In this document: in pieces, positions 7,883 to 15,747 of the stretch
Position numbering within the stretch: the stretch's first letter is position 1
Layout of the letters: every line of letters begins with the position of its first letter
Source of the DNA: SB15 sp964639245
GTDB lineage: Bacteria; Chloroflexota; Anaerolineae; Aggregatilineales; J027
DNA length: 35,185 bases
Direction: 5' to 3'
Assembly (NCBI GenBank): GCA_964639245.1
Contig: CAZXCU010000031.1
Location: forward strand, 1-35,185
The notes under the pieces: model-generated
Seen by the model: the letters and a program-made list of their open reading frames with translations, nothing else
The model's database searches: none
Told to the model about the DNA's origin: nothing
Program-made: the position numbers and the translations under genes

Positions 7883-8838
7883 TAGCGCACCAACCTTGAT
7901 TTGACTAATTGACGGAACAAATAGAGGGTAAATAAAATCCCCAGAAAAACACCGACCATCGACATCGCGCTTGCCATGCCAAAACGTGAACTGCGGATGG
8001 CGAGCCTGCCCGCGTATGTCCAGATCATTTCAGTCCGGTTGGCGGGGCCGCCGCCGGTCATGATTCGCACAATATCATAGGCGCGGGCTACGTCCAGCGA
8101 ACGGACAGTCAAGGCAATCAGGATAAACGGCTGTAACAGGGGCAGGGTGATGTGCCTGAACTGACTGAAAACGCCTGCACCGTCTACTTCGGCAGCTTCA
8201 TACACTTCGTGGGGCAGGGAAAGCGTCCCCGCCAGCAGGATAATCGCCATAATCGGAACATTCATCCAGATGCTGGCAATCATCAGCGCAATCATGCCAC
8301 TCGGTTCATCCACCAGCCATGCTTTGGGTTCGTTGAGCAACCCCACTTCCATGAGAAAATTGTTGACCAACCCGACGGTAGCATTAAAAAACCACGCAAA
8401 TTGAAACCCGACCAGCACCGGTGCAAACATCATTGGCACCATCAGCAACGTTCGCATGATGCTCTGCCCCCATGTGACCCGTGCCATGAGCTGCGAAATG
8501 CCCAGCGCCAGCACAAATTCAAGGTTGACCGTGACGGCTAGGAATAAAATGGTGTTACGTACCGACTTCCGAAAGACATCATCGGCATAGATGCGTTCGT
8601 AGTTGCGGAACATGGTTTCCGTTTTAAAAACGAATGTTTCATCCGGGCGCAGCAAATGGTAGGGGGTGAAGCTGACGTAAATCGAATAAATCATGGGGTA
8701 CAGCACCACCATCAAAATAACGATGATGATGGGCGCAATCATCAGATAGGGAAACCACTTTTTTCGGCTGTGGAAGGTGTTAGCCGTGGCCTCTTTTGCC
8801 ACCTGTGGCGGTGAGACTAATTTGGATTCGTAAGCCAA
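7882..8838 (-). CDS. ABC transporter permease, MalF/carbohydrate type
   Basis: This is the first permease subunit of the carbohydrate-type ABC importer. A TTG start at 8838 is preferred because a GGAG Shine-Dalgarno sits 7 bases upstream and no ATG occurs before the first membrane segment (FPYLMIAPIIIVILMVVLYP). The 318 residues show about six membrane segments and the EAA loop EAAEVDGAGVFSQFRHITLP. It follows the solute-binding protein gene after an 84-base gap that contains a stable hairpin. That gap probably lowers permease expression relative to the binding protein. It overlaps the next permease by one base. Confidence 0.92.
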   Translation of the reverse strand: MAYESKLVSPPQVAKEATANTFHSRKKWFPYLMIAPIIIVILMVVLYPMIYSIYVSFTPYHLLRPDETFVFKTETMFRNYERIYADDVFRKSVRNTILFLAVTVNLEFVLALGISQLMARVTWGQSIMRTLLMVPMMFAPVLVGFQFAWFFNATVGLVNNFLMEVGLLNEPKAWLVDEPSGMIALMIASIWMNVPIMAIILLAGTLSLPHEVYEAAEVDGAGVFSQFRHITLPLLQPFILIALTVRSLDVARAYDIVRIMTGGGPANRTEMIWTYAGRLAIRSSRFGMASAMSMVGVFLGILFTLYLFRQLVKSRLVR

Positions 8839-8875
8839 CCTTCTGCTCCTGTAACACTTGCTTGGATAGACAGAA

Positions 8876-8902
8876 GAGGAGAACCCACGTCAGGCTCTCC
8901 TC
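8876..8902 (-). promoter_or_regulatory. Intra-operon hairpin between binding protein and permease genes
   Basis: GAGGAGAACC (8876-8885) and GGCTCTCCTC (8893-8902) form a 10-bp stem with one G-T wobble and a 7-base loop. It lies between the stop of the solute-binding protein and the permease start. In mal-type operons such hairpins protect the upstream message and reduce downstream expression. That role is inferred here. Confidence 0.55.
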
Positions 8903-8922
8903 CGTTGCATCAGAGTCAATGA

Positions 8923-10284
8923 CTAATCGTAGTAACCGAAATCTTCTAAGAGCAGGCGGGTTTCTTCGGAGGCCATGTCCAAGCCTTCGTCCACGCTCAC
9001 ATCCCCCAGAATGATCGATTGCAAAATCGGATACCAGGTATCGGTGAAGGAAATCCAGTCCGCAAACAAGGGCGGGGTGAAGAAGTCTTCGCTAATCTGG
9101 GTTTGGGCGAGTTCCAGACGGGCGGTGTCCAGCGTAACGTCTGAGGAACTTGCGTCAGCAATAACCCGTGACCACACATCATCACGCACAGGCAGCAGAC
9201 CCAATTGGGCTTCGCCGTACAGCACCGCTTCGGAGGTCAGGAATTTGACCAACTGCGCCGCCGCTTCTTTATTTTCGGAGGCTTTGGTGACAGAGAAGGC
9301 ATGAGCGCCCGCCCAACCGGTGTGTTTTTCGTCTCCCGCCCCAAGCGGGCCGCGAGTCAGGTCAAATTTACCCGCTACCGCGCAACTGTTGGGGTCTTGG
9401 AAGTAGCTGTACCAGCCGTACCATTCCAAGTAGAAGGCGACTTTGCCATCGCAGAAGTTTTGCGCCACTTCCGGCCACAGCAAGTTGGTGGTATCGGCAG
9501 GAATCAGGCCGTTTTCATACAGACCGCGCATCCATTCCGCCGTCATTTTGCCTGCATCGCTGCTGAAAATGGGTTCAAAACCTTCGTCAAAGTAATTGCC
9601 ACCGTTGGCAACCAAGAGTTCATAGAACCGACCCGCGATGGCTTCTTCTTTGCCTGCAAATTGTGTGCCATAGTCCACCACACCTTCACCGACGAAAAAT
9701 TCGGCCATGTCGTACATTTCCTGTACGGTCTGGGGTGGGGCTAAGGGATAGCCATAGGCCGCTTCAAATTTGGCTTGCAAATCGGCATCCCCGAACAAAT
9801 CGGTGCGGTAGTGCATGGCGCTGATGTCCGCATGGCGCGGGATCAACTGCAAATTGCCATCAATGGTGGCGGAGGCCAGAATCGCATCGCTAAAGGGGGC
9901 AAGTTCTTCTTCGGTGAAATACGCATTGAGGGGTTCCACGAAATCCACATACTGGCTCATGAAGCTGGTATGATTCCATGCGACATCAAAATCGACTGTA
10001 TCTGCCGCATAGTTGGTTTTCAGGTAACGGTCAATTTCAAAGCCATCGCCTAAAAAGACAATTTCAACCGTTGCACCGGTGGCTTCTTCAAATTGGGAAA
10101 TCGATTCGTACATGGCTTCGTAGGGCTGACCGCCGATGGTGGCAACCCGCAGCGTGACTCCCGATAAATCTTGGTCTAACCCGGCAAACTGCGGTTCGGC
10201 ATCTTGAGCGCCGACCATGCCAATGCTTGATACCAACCCTGCCAGCAGCAGGACAACCAGCAAAAAGCTAACACTTTTTCTCAT
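8923..10284 (-). CDS. Extracellular solute-binding protein, family 1 (secreted)
   Basis: This is the periplasmic or cell-surface receptor for the carbohydrate-type ABC importer. The 453 residues begin with a clear signal peptide (MRKSVSFLLVVLLLAGLVSS, cleavage probably near GAQDA at about residue 26). A two-lobed binding fold follows, with LRVATIGGQPYEAMYESISQ and FEEATGATVEIVFLG, and WYGWYSYFQDP lies in the ligand-cleft region. A good Shine-Dalgarno (AAAGGAG) precedes the ATG by 9 bases. No lipobox Cys is seen, so it is released or held by other means. It is the second of two binding-protein genes in tandem and lies next to the permeases, so it is the likely functional partner. Confidence 0.93.
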   Translation of the reverse strand: MRKSVSFLLVVLLLAGLVSSIGMVGAQDAEPQFAGLDQDLSGVTLRVATIGGQPYEAMYESISQFEEATGATVEIVFLGDGFEIDRYLKTNYAADTVDFDVAWNHTSFMSQYVDFVEPLNAYFTEEELAPFSDAILASATIDGNLQLIPRHADISAMHYRTDLFGDADLQAKFEAAYGYPLAPPQTVQEMYDMAEFFVGEGVVDYGTQFAGKEEAIAGRFYELLVANGGNYFDEGFEPIFSSDAGKMTAEWMRGLYENGLIPADTTNLLWPEVAQNFCDGKVAFYLEWYGWYSYFQDPNSCAVAGKFDLTRGPLGAGDEKHTGWAGAHAFSVTKASENKEAAAQLVKFLTSEAVLYGEAQLGLLPVRDDVWSRVIADASSSDVTLDTARLELAQTQISEDFFTPPLFADWISFTDTWYPILQSIILGDVSVDEGLDMASEETRLLLEDFGYYD

Positions 10285-10355
10285 TTTAAATTGCTCCTTT
10301 AGTACAAAAATGTTTTTGGTCTTGCCGCAGAATTTTTATTCAGTCGTCCTCCTTT

Positions 10356-11597
10356 TCAGGCGCGGTAGCCCGCGTTCGCTAAAAGTGTTTCGATCTCCGC
10401 TGCCGCCTCGTTCAAGGCTTGCGGCACGGATTTTGTGCCTGTGACCGCCGCCCACTGCATCCGATTAAAAATTTCATTGATGGCCGGGTATTCCGGGATG
10501 CGTGGCGGGCTTTCGACATTTTCATGCACTTGCTCAATAGCGGTGTAGTAGGTAAATTTTTGCTGGATTTCGGGGTCGCGCCATGTCGAAAGTCGGACAC
10601 CCGTTCCCCCTGACAGCGCGGTGATTTTGTCCATCGCGGGGGTGTTGCAGTGGCGGATGAATTCCCATGCAAGGTCTTTTTGCTGGCTGCCCTGCGGGAT
10701 GCCCAACACCCAGTAAATATTGAGCGACATATGCTGCCCATTTTCCCCGCGTGGGACTAACCCCACCCGATTTTTCCCGATGATTTTGCTCGGTGGGAGT
10801 TCGGCAACGGCGGAAAAACCGCACCAATTCCACATCATCGCGGCTTCCCCGTTGGCATAGGCAACCCCGGAAGCCACGCTGTCATATTCCAGCGTTTTGG
10901 GCGGGCAAACTTTATCTTTGGTGATTAAATCCACGTAAAATTGCAGCGCTTCTTGCCCGATGCTGCCATGAAAAACGGGTTTCCAGTGGTCATCAAACAA
11001 TTTTCCACCCCGACTCCACAAATGGATGAAAAAATCGTAGACGTTGTTATGCCCATCGTTGAGTCCGGCAATCATCGCGCCGTACAACCCCTGCGCCGGG
11101 CGGGTAAAGAATTGGGCAATTTGCCGAAATTCCGACCATGTTTGCGGGACTTTGAGCGCTGTGCCATAGCGGGCTTGGTAGGCGGCCTGTTCCCCGGCAT
11201 CCTCAAATAAATCGGCGCGGTACATGAACATTTCCGGCCCGTCGTGGTAGGCCATCGCGTAAATGGTTCCCGCAGCATCACGCTGCAAAACGCGCATACT
11301 TTCTGACCATCCCTGAGGCCAATCGGGGGGTGGGGTCGTCTCAAGATAGGTATTCAAGGGAGTCAGGCCGCCCATTTGGATGAGTTCTGGCAGCCAATCG
11401 GTCAATAGAAGGAAGACATCGTAGTCTTTGGACATGACCGCCCGATGTTGCACCATCTCTTCATACAGTTTTTCGGGGTCAAGCGGTTGGATATGAAACG
11501 TTACATCGGGGTGCTGCGCCTGAAAAGCTGCCGCTTGCTCGGCAAACGATTGTTTGAAGCCATCAAAAGTACGGTACACAACATTTAACTGAGTCAT
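10356..11597 (-). CDS. Solute-binding-protein family 1 homologue lacking a signal peptide
   Basis: The sequence has the family 1 solute-binding fold (FAEQAAAFQAQHPDVTFHIQ, GEAAMMWNWCGF, AWEFIRHCNTP) over 413 residues. It begins MTQLNVVYRTFDGFKQSF and goes straight into the first beta strand, with no hydrophobic export signal and no lipobox. The ATG at 11597 is used because the codon six residues earlier is TTG, and extending to it adds only MKRKNF, which is still not a signal. No Shine-Dalgarno is visible. It is the first gene of the leftward operon. It may be a cytoplasmic ligand-binding or sensing protein, a product of a lost signal sequence, or a protein with a wrong start. The fold call is firm; location and role are open. 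Confidence 0.85.
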   Translation of the reverse strand: MTQLNVVYRTFDGFKQSFAEQAAAFQAQHPDVTFHIQPLDPEKLYEEMVQHRAVMSKDYDVFLLLTDWLPELIQMGGLTPLNTYLETTPPPDWPQGWSESMRVLQRDAAGTIYAMAYHDGPEMFMYRADLFEDAGEQAAYQARYGTALKVPQTWSEFRQIAQFFTRPAQGLYGAMIAGLNDGHNNVYDFFIHLWSRGGKLFDDHWKPVFHGSIGQEALQFYVDLITKDKVCPPKTLEYDSVASGVAYANGEAAMMWNWCGFSAVAELPPSKIIGKNRVGLVPRGENGQHMSLNIYWVLGIPQGSQQKDLAWEFIRHCNTPAMDKITALSGGTGVRLSTWRDPEIQQKFTYYTAIEQVHENVESPPRIPEYPAINEIFNRMQWAAVTGTKSVPQALNEAAAEIETLLANAGYRA

Positions 11598-11632
11598 AAA
11601 ATTTTTTCGTTTCAAAAATCTGTTGTAGAAAA

Positions 11633-11661
11633 ATTATAATTTATAATTTATAATATTTCAA
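11633..11661 (-). promoter_or_regulatory. Promoter of the leftward ten-gene operon
   Basis: Read on the minus strand, TTGAAA (11661-11656) and TATAAT (11638-11633) are separated by exactly 17 bases. The -10 box lies 35 bases upstream of the first ATG (11597). The spacer is made largely of the tandem TTATAAT units, so a protein bound to them would block this promoter. Confidence 0.65.
11634..11654. repeat. Three perfect tandem TTATAAT heptads, candidate operator
   Basis: TTATAAT occurs three times head to tail at 11634-11640, 11641-11647 and 11648-11654, and a fourth isolated copy is at 11690-11696. The array sits between divergent genes, inside the leftward promoter, and beside a GntR/FCD regulator gene. 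The sequence is AT-rich, so chance is possible, but exact 7-base periodicity over three units is striking. Confidence 0.6.
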
Positions 11662-11665
11662 GAGG

Positions 11666-11696
11666 TTGGTAAGGAAATTTTTTCTCCTATTATAAT
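11666..11696 (+). promoter_or_regulatory. Possible promoter of the rightward regulator unit
   Basis: A perfect TATAAT (11691-11696) is 37 bases upstream of the regulator ATG. The best -35 is TTGGTA (11666-11671) with a long 19-base spacer, so activator help or a weak promoter is likely. The -10 box is the fourth TTATAAT copy. Confidence 0.4.
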
Positions 11697-11733
11697 TACT
11701 TATTGTGTACGCCTTATCTATTCGAGAAAACTT

Positions 11734-12417
11734 ATGCGTCTTCCTGCAATTGACACCTCCACCAGAACTTTAGCCGCACAGGTACAGGAACGTATCCGTG
11801 AGGCCATTTTGAATCGGGTGCTGCTGCCCGGACATCGGATTGACCAGAACAAACTCGCGGAAGATTTAAACGTGAGCATCGTGCCTGTCCGCGAAGCGCT
11901 CAAAAGCCTAGAGGCGGAAGGGTTGGTTTCCATCATTCCGCGTCGGGGGGCATTTGTGACCGAAGTTTCCCAAGAACATCTGGATGATTTGTATTTTGCC
12001 CGCGAGGTGATTGAAGGCGAGGCGGTGTTTCATGCCGTTCCGCATTTAAAAGCCGAAGATTTTGCAGTGCTGCACGACCTGATTTGCCAGATGGAAGCGG
12101 CAACCCAAGCACAGGACATCAAAAAATTCATGCTGCTCAACCGCGATTTTCATATGCGGATTTATCTGGCGCTGAACAACCAGCATTTGATTCAAACGAT
12201 TGAAAGCCTGTGGGAACGCAGCGAACTATATCGCTATCGGTATATGTTTGTGATTCACAATGCCGATGAAGTTCACAGCCAGCATCATGCCCTTGTGGAA
12301 GCCTGTGCCGCCGGCGACGCGGCTAGAGCCAAAATGATTGCGATGGAACACATCCGCCATACACAGGATGGGCTGCACCGAGAATTAGACTTAGAACCGG
12401 ATAAAAGCGAACTATAA
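11734..12417 (+). CDS. GntR-family transcriptional regulator with FCD ligand domain
   Basis: This DNA-binding repressor or activator responds to a small carboxylate or sugar-acid ligand. The N-terminal winged helix (about 10-75) has LAEDLNVSIVPVREALKSLE and the wing RRGAFVT. The C-terminal FCD domain (about 85-220) keeps the metal/ligand set: Asp and His in NRDFHMRIYLA, His in HSQHHALVEAC, and His in AMEHIRHT. The length is typical. It is divergent from the ten-gene transport and dehydrogenase operon and 1 base ahead of the lyase gene, so it probably controls both directions through the shared intergenic region. Confidence 0.93.
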   Translation: MRLPAIDTSTRTLAAQVQERIREAILNRVLLPGHRIDQNKLAEDLNVSIVPVREALKSLEAEGLVSIIPRRGAFVTEVSQEHLDDLYFAREVIEGEAVFHAVPHLKAEDFAVLHDLICQMEAATQAQDIKKFMLLNRDFHMRIYLALNNQHLIQTIESLWERSELYRYRYMFVIHNADEVHSQHHALVEACAAGDAARAKMIAMEHIRHTQDGLHRELDLEPDKSEL

Positions 12418-12418
12418 G

Positions 12419-13765
12419 ATGCCCTCTCATGTGATTGACTCAATTTTTTTCCGAGATTTATTTGGCTCGGCTGCTATGCGGGCCGTGTTTGATGACCAGA
12501 ATCTGCTGCAAAAATGGTTGGATTATGAAGCGGCTTTGGCGCGTGCCGAAGCCCGCTTACACCTGATTCCGGCGGATGCGGCGGTTGAGATTACCCGTCA
12601 GGCGCGTGCCGAGTACATGAATACGGATGCCATCAAAGCCGGAATCGATAAAACGGTGCATCCCTTGGTCTCGGTCATCTGGCAGCTTTCGCAGCGCTGC
12701 GAAGGGGAGGCCGGGCGCTATGTTCATTGGGGCGCAACCACGCAGGATGTCATGGACACCGCGATTGTGTTGCAGCTTCGGGAAGCGCTCATCCTCATCG
12801 AATCCACCCACCACGCTTTTATACATACCCTGCGCGAATTGGCGGAAAAATACAAAGCTACCCCCATCGCCGGACGGACGCACGGACAGCAGGCACTCCC
12901 CACCACCTTTGGATTTAAAGTGGCGGTGTGGCTGGCAGAAATGCAGCGTCACGGGGTGCGCCTCTCCCAACTGCGTCCCCGTTTGCTGGTGGGAGAATTT
13001 GGCGGAGCGGTTGGCACGCTGGCAGGGTTGGGTGAAGCGGACGGCCTGGCGATTCAGCAGGCGCTAATGGATGAATTGGATTTAAATGTCCCACCGATTG
13101 CGTGGCACACCTCCCGCGATGGTATTGTTGAATTTGCTCATGTTGTGACGATGCTCGCCGCGCTGATGGGGCGGATTGCCAATGAGATTATTCACCTGCA
13201 AAAACAGGAATTTGGCGAACTCGAAGAACCGTTTGAGATGGGCAAAGTCGGCAGCAGCACCATGCCCCAGAAACGCAACCCGATGCTGTGTGAGGCAATT
13301 TTGACACTGGCACGCTTATGCCGCGAAAAATCGGCTACGGCTATTGATACCCTGCTTTACAACGAGCATGAACGGGATTGGGCATCTTTTCAGATGGAAT
13401 GGGCGTATCTGCCGGAATTATGCGTAATGGCACATGGCGCAATGGAAACCACCTTGCGGGTGTTGCGCGGCCTGCATGTCTACCCGGAAAGAATGCGTCG
13501 CAACATGGACATTACCCACGGGCTGCTGCTGGCGGAACGGGTCATGTTTGCGTTGGGGCAGCATATCGGGCGGCAAGATGCCCATGACCTTGTTTATGAA
13601 TGTGCCATGCACGCCGTTGAAAAAAATCAGCCATTTTTAGATAGTCTGGCAGCCGACTCGCGGGTCACCCAGTATATAGACCGCGCCGCACTCGCGCATT
13701 TGCTTGACCCAGAACAGTACACCGGGTTGGCGCAGGTTTTTGTTGAACAAGTGCTTAAGTCGTAA
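12419..13765 (+). CDS. Fumarase/aspartase-superfamily lyase (3-carboxymuconate cycloisomerase/adenylosuccinate lyase-like)
   Basis: Members make beta-elimination or cycloisomerisation reactions on carboxylated substrates. The 448 residues contain the family signature GSSTMPQKRNP (278-288), where the flexible loop Ser is the general base, plus GRTHGQQALP with His155 and HWGATTQDVMD. The C terminus has the ADSL_C-like segment typical of the PcaB/PurB branch. Essential motifs are intact. It is translationally linked to the regulator upstream, which argues for a pathway role and against purine synthesis. PcaB-type lactonisation, sugar-acid or amino-acid elimination are all possible. The superfamily is certain, the substrate unknown. 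Confidence 0.9.
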   Translation: MPSHVIDSIFFRDLFGSAAMRAVFDDQNLLQKWLDYEAALARAEARLHLIPADAAVEITRQARAEYMNTDAIKAGIDKTVHPLVSVIWQLSQRCEGEAGRYVHWGATTQDVMDTAIVLQLREALILIESTHHAFIHTLRELAEKYKATPIAGRTHGQQALPTTFGFKVAVWLAEMQRHGVRLSQLRPRLLVGEFGGAVGTLAGLGEADGLAIQQALMDELDLNVPPIAWHTSRDGIVEFAHVVTMLAALMGRIANEIIHLQKQEFGELEEPFEMGKVGSSTMPQKRNPMLCEAILTLARLCREKSATAIDTLLYNEHERDWASFQMEWAYLPELCVMAHGAMETTLRVLRGLHVYPERMRRNMDITHGLLLAERVMFALGQHIGRQDAHDLVYECAMHAVEKNQPFLDSLAADSRVTQYIDRAALAHLLDPEQYTGLAQVFVEQVLKS

Positions 13766-13814
13766 ACAGGAATTTTCCTGAATTGAAAAAAAGTTATTAG
13801 AAGGAGAATGTTTC

Positions 13815-14651
13815 ATGAAAGTGGATACGCACCTGCATATCTGGAATATGCAATATACCGATTATCCGTGGCTGATTCCCGCGTATGGCCCCATTTACCG
13901 CAATTTTGAAGCTGCCGAAGCCGAACCATTTGTCCAAGCGGCGGGCATCGATAAAGTGGTGCTGGTGCAGGCAATGGATTCGTATGCCGATACCGAATTC
14001 ATGTTTGAAGCAGCCCAAAAACATGCGTGGATTGGCGGCGTGGTGGGGTGGGTTCCCTTGCTCAAGCCGGATGAGGCCAGCAAAAAATTAGCCGAACATC
14101 AAAAAAATCATCCGGTCTTCAAAGGGATGCGGCATCTCATCCATGAGGAAAAAGATCCCGACTGGGTGGTTCAGGATACGGTGATTGAAGGACTCAAGGT
14201 GCTGGCTTCCTTTAATTACACCTTCGATATTGTGGCGGTTTTTCCCAATCAGCTCAAACACGTTCCCACGCTGGCAGAAAAAATCCCTGACTTAAAAATG
14301 GTGATTGACCACCTTGCCAAACCCCCGATTAAAAATCGTGAAATGGGCGACTGGGCAGACCAACTCGCCCGTGCTGCCGAATATCCCAATGTCTACGCCA
14401 AAATTTCTGGCTTGAACACCGCCGATGATTGGGAAACATGGTCAGCCGACAGCTTGAAGCCCTACATTGATTACGCGATTGAAAAATTCGGCGCGGACCG
14501 TTTGATGTTTGGTAGCGATTGGCCGGTGGCGATTCTGGCGGGCGATTACGCGAAGGTGTGGCAAGCAACGGTCAAGGCTTTGCAATCCTATTCCCCCGAA
14601 CAGCAGGCGGCCATTTTAGGTGGCACCGCCCAGAAATTTTATAACCTCTAA
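13815..14651 (+). CDS. Amidohydrolase-family lactonase (COG3618, L-fuconolactonase-like)
   Basis: COG3618 enzymes are TIM-barrel hydrolases that open sugar lactones (L-fucono- and L-rhamnono-lactone) or aromatic-pathway lactones. The 278 residues start MKVDTHLHIWN with the metal-type His6 and His8. They contain WLIPAYGPIYRNF, the MVIDHLAKPP segment, AKISGLNT, and FGSDWPVAIL with the catalytic-site Asp. A strong Shine-Dalgarno (AAGGAG) lies 8 bases before ATG 13815 and supports it over the ATG at 13808. The position between a lyase and two dehydrogenase-type genes, with a RhaM-like mutarotase in the divergent operon, favours a sugar lactone as substrate. Confidence 0.88.
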   Translation: MKVDTHLHIWNMQYTDYPWLIPAYGPIYRNFEAAEAEPFVQAAGIDKVVLVQAMDSYADTEFMFEAAQKHAWIGGVVGWVPLLKPDEASKKLAEHQKNHPVFKGMRHLIHEEKDPDWVVQDTVIEGLKVLASFNYTFDIVAVFPNQLKHVPTLAEKIPDLKMVIDHLAKPPIKNREMGDWADQLARAAEYPNVYAKISGLNTADDWETWSADSLKPYIDYAIEKFGADRLMFGSDWPVAILAGDYAKVWQATVKALQSYSPEQQAAILGGTAQKFYNL

Positions 14652-14667
14652 ACAAGGAAAGCCAAGC

Positions 14668-15744
14668 ATGTCCTCATTAAATCACATCGAGTGGCGACCC
14701 AAACTGGGAAAAAAAATCGATTATGGCATTGGTCAGGTGGGTTGCGGGGGGATTGTTCAATATGCCCATTTACCCGCCTACCGAAAAGCCGGGTTTCAAT
14801 CGGTGGCCTGTTACGACATCAACCCGGAAACCGCCCAAAAAATTGCCAGCGCGTTTAATATCCCTAAAGTCTATGAGTCGCTGGATGATTTACTGGCTGA
14901 CCCGTCTGTAGACATCGTAGATATTGCGGTGCCGCCGTGGGAACAGTTGAAGATTGTGGAAAAAGTCGCTGCCGCAGGCAAACATATGCTCTGCCAGAAG
15001 CCCCTCTCCGACACCTTTTCTGAAGCGGTCAAAATTGTTGACCATGCCAAAAAAGCGGGGGTCAAACAGGCCATTAACCATCAAATGCGCTGGGACGCGG
15101 GGATTGCTGCCAGCCGTGCGATGATTCAAAAAGGTCTCATCGGGCAGCCCACCGATGCTCAGATTCAAGTCAGCTGCGAAACGCCGTGGCATATGTGGCC
15201 TTGGCTGGCTTCCGCCCCCCGTCTGGAAGTCATGTATCACAGCATTCATTACATCGATTCGCTGCGTTCGCTGTTTGGCGACCCTGAATGGGTCACAAGC
15301 CGCCACGCCCGTTATGCGCTGCAAGGCGAAGTTCGCGCCGAAACCAAAACCATCACCGTTCTCGATTATGCAGATGGCTTGCAAGCGATGGTGGCGGTGA
15401 ATCATTACAACATTCATGGCGAAACCTTTGCGATTTTCCGTTTCATTGGCACCGAAGGCGCAATCGAAGGCACGATTGGCCTGATGTACAACTATCCTGC
15501 CGGACGACCCGACACCCTCACTTATCACCAGAAGGGCCAAGCACCCGTCGAACTCCCCTTGGATGAAATGTGGATTCCTGATGCCTTTGTGGGGCCGATG
15601 GCAAGCCTGATGGAAGCGATTGAAACGGATGGCACGCCCTATACCAGCACAGAAGACAATTTAAACACCTTGCGGGTGGTGAACGCGGCCTATCTTTCCG
15701 CCGCAGAAAATCGTTCGGTACGACCTTCGGAAATTCAGGGGTAA
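14668..15744 (+). CDS. Gfo/Idh/MocA-family NAD(P)-dependent oxidoreductase
   Basis: This family oxidises or epimerises sugars, inositols and related polyols with NAD(P). The N-terminal Rossmann fold has GIGQVGCGGIVQYAHLPAY. Downstream are IAVPPWEQ and CQKPLS, with the lysine of the usual EKP motif, followed by the C-terminal alpha/beta substrate domain with MRWDAG and YHSIHYIDSLRSLFG. The ATG at 14668 has AAGGAAA upstream; an earlier in-frame ATG lies inside the preceding gene. The 358 residues are complete. It follows the lactonase by 16 bases and precedes the SDR by 3. It may supply the oxidation step before lactone hydrolysis or a later one. Confidence 0.92.
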   Translation: MSSLNHIEWRPKLGKKIDYGIGQVGCGGIVQYAHLPAYRKAGFQSVACYDINPETAQKIASAFNIPKVYESLDDLLADPSVDIVDIAVPPWEQLKIVEKVAAAGKHMLCQKPLSDTFSEAVKIVDHAKKAGVKQAINHQMRWDAGIAASRAMIQKGLIGQPTDAQIQVSCETPWHMWPWLASAPRLEVMYHSIHYIDSLRSLFGDPEWVTSRHARYALQGEVRAETKTITVLDYADGLQAMVAVNHYNIHGETFAIFRFIGTEGAIEGTIGLMYNYPAGRPDTLTYHQKGQAPVELPLDEMWIPDAFVGPMASLMEAIETDGTPYTSTEDNLNTLRVVNAAYLSAAENRSVRPSEIQG

Positions 15745-15747
15745 ATC

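Noticed and set aside
11634..11654. Tandem heptads as a CRISPR or microsatellite locus
   Set aside because: The units are only 7 bases with no spacers, and no cas genes are present. Their place inside a promoter fits regulation better.
12419..13765. The lyase as housekeeping adenylosuccinate lyase (purB)
   Set aside because: It is linked to a GntR regulator and catabolic genes, with no purine genes nearby. The superfamily signature alone does not prove purine function.
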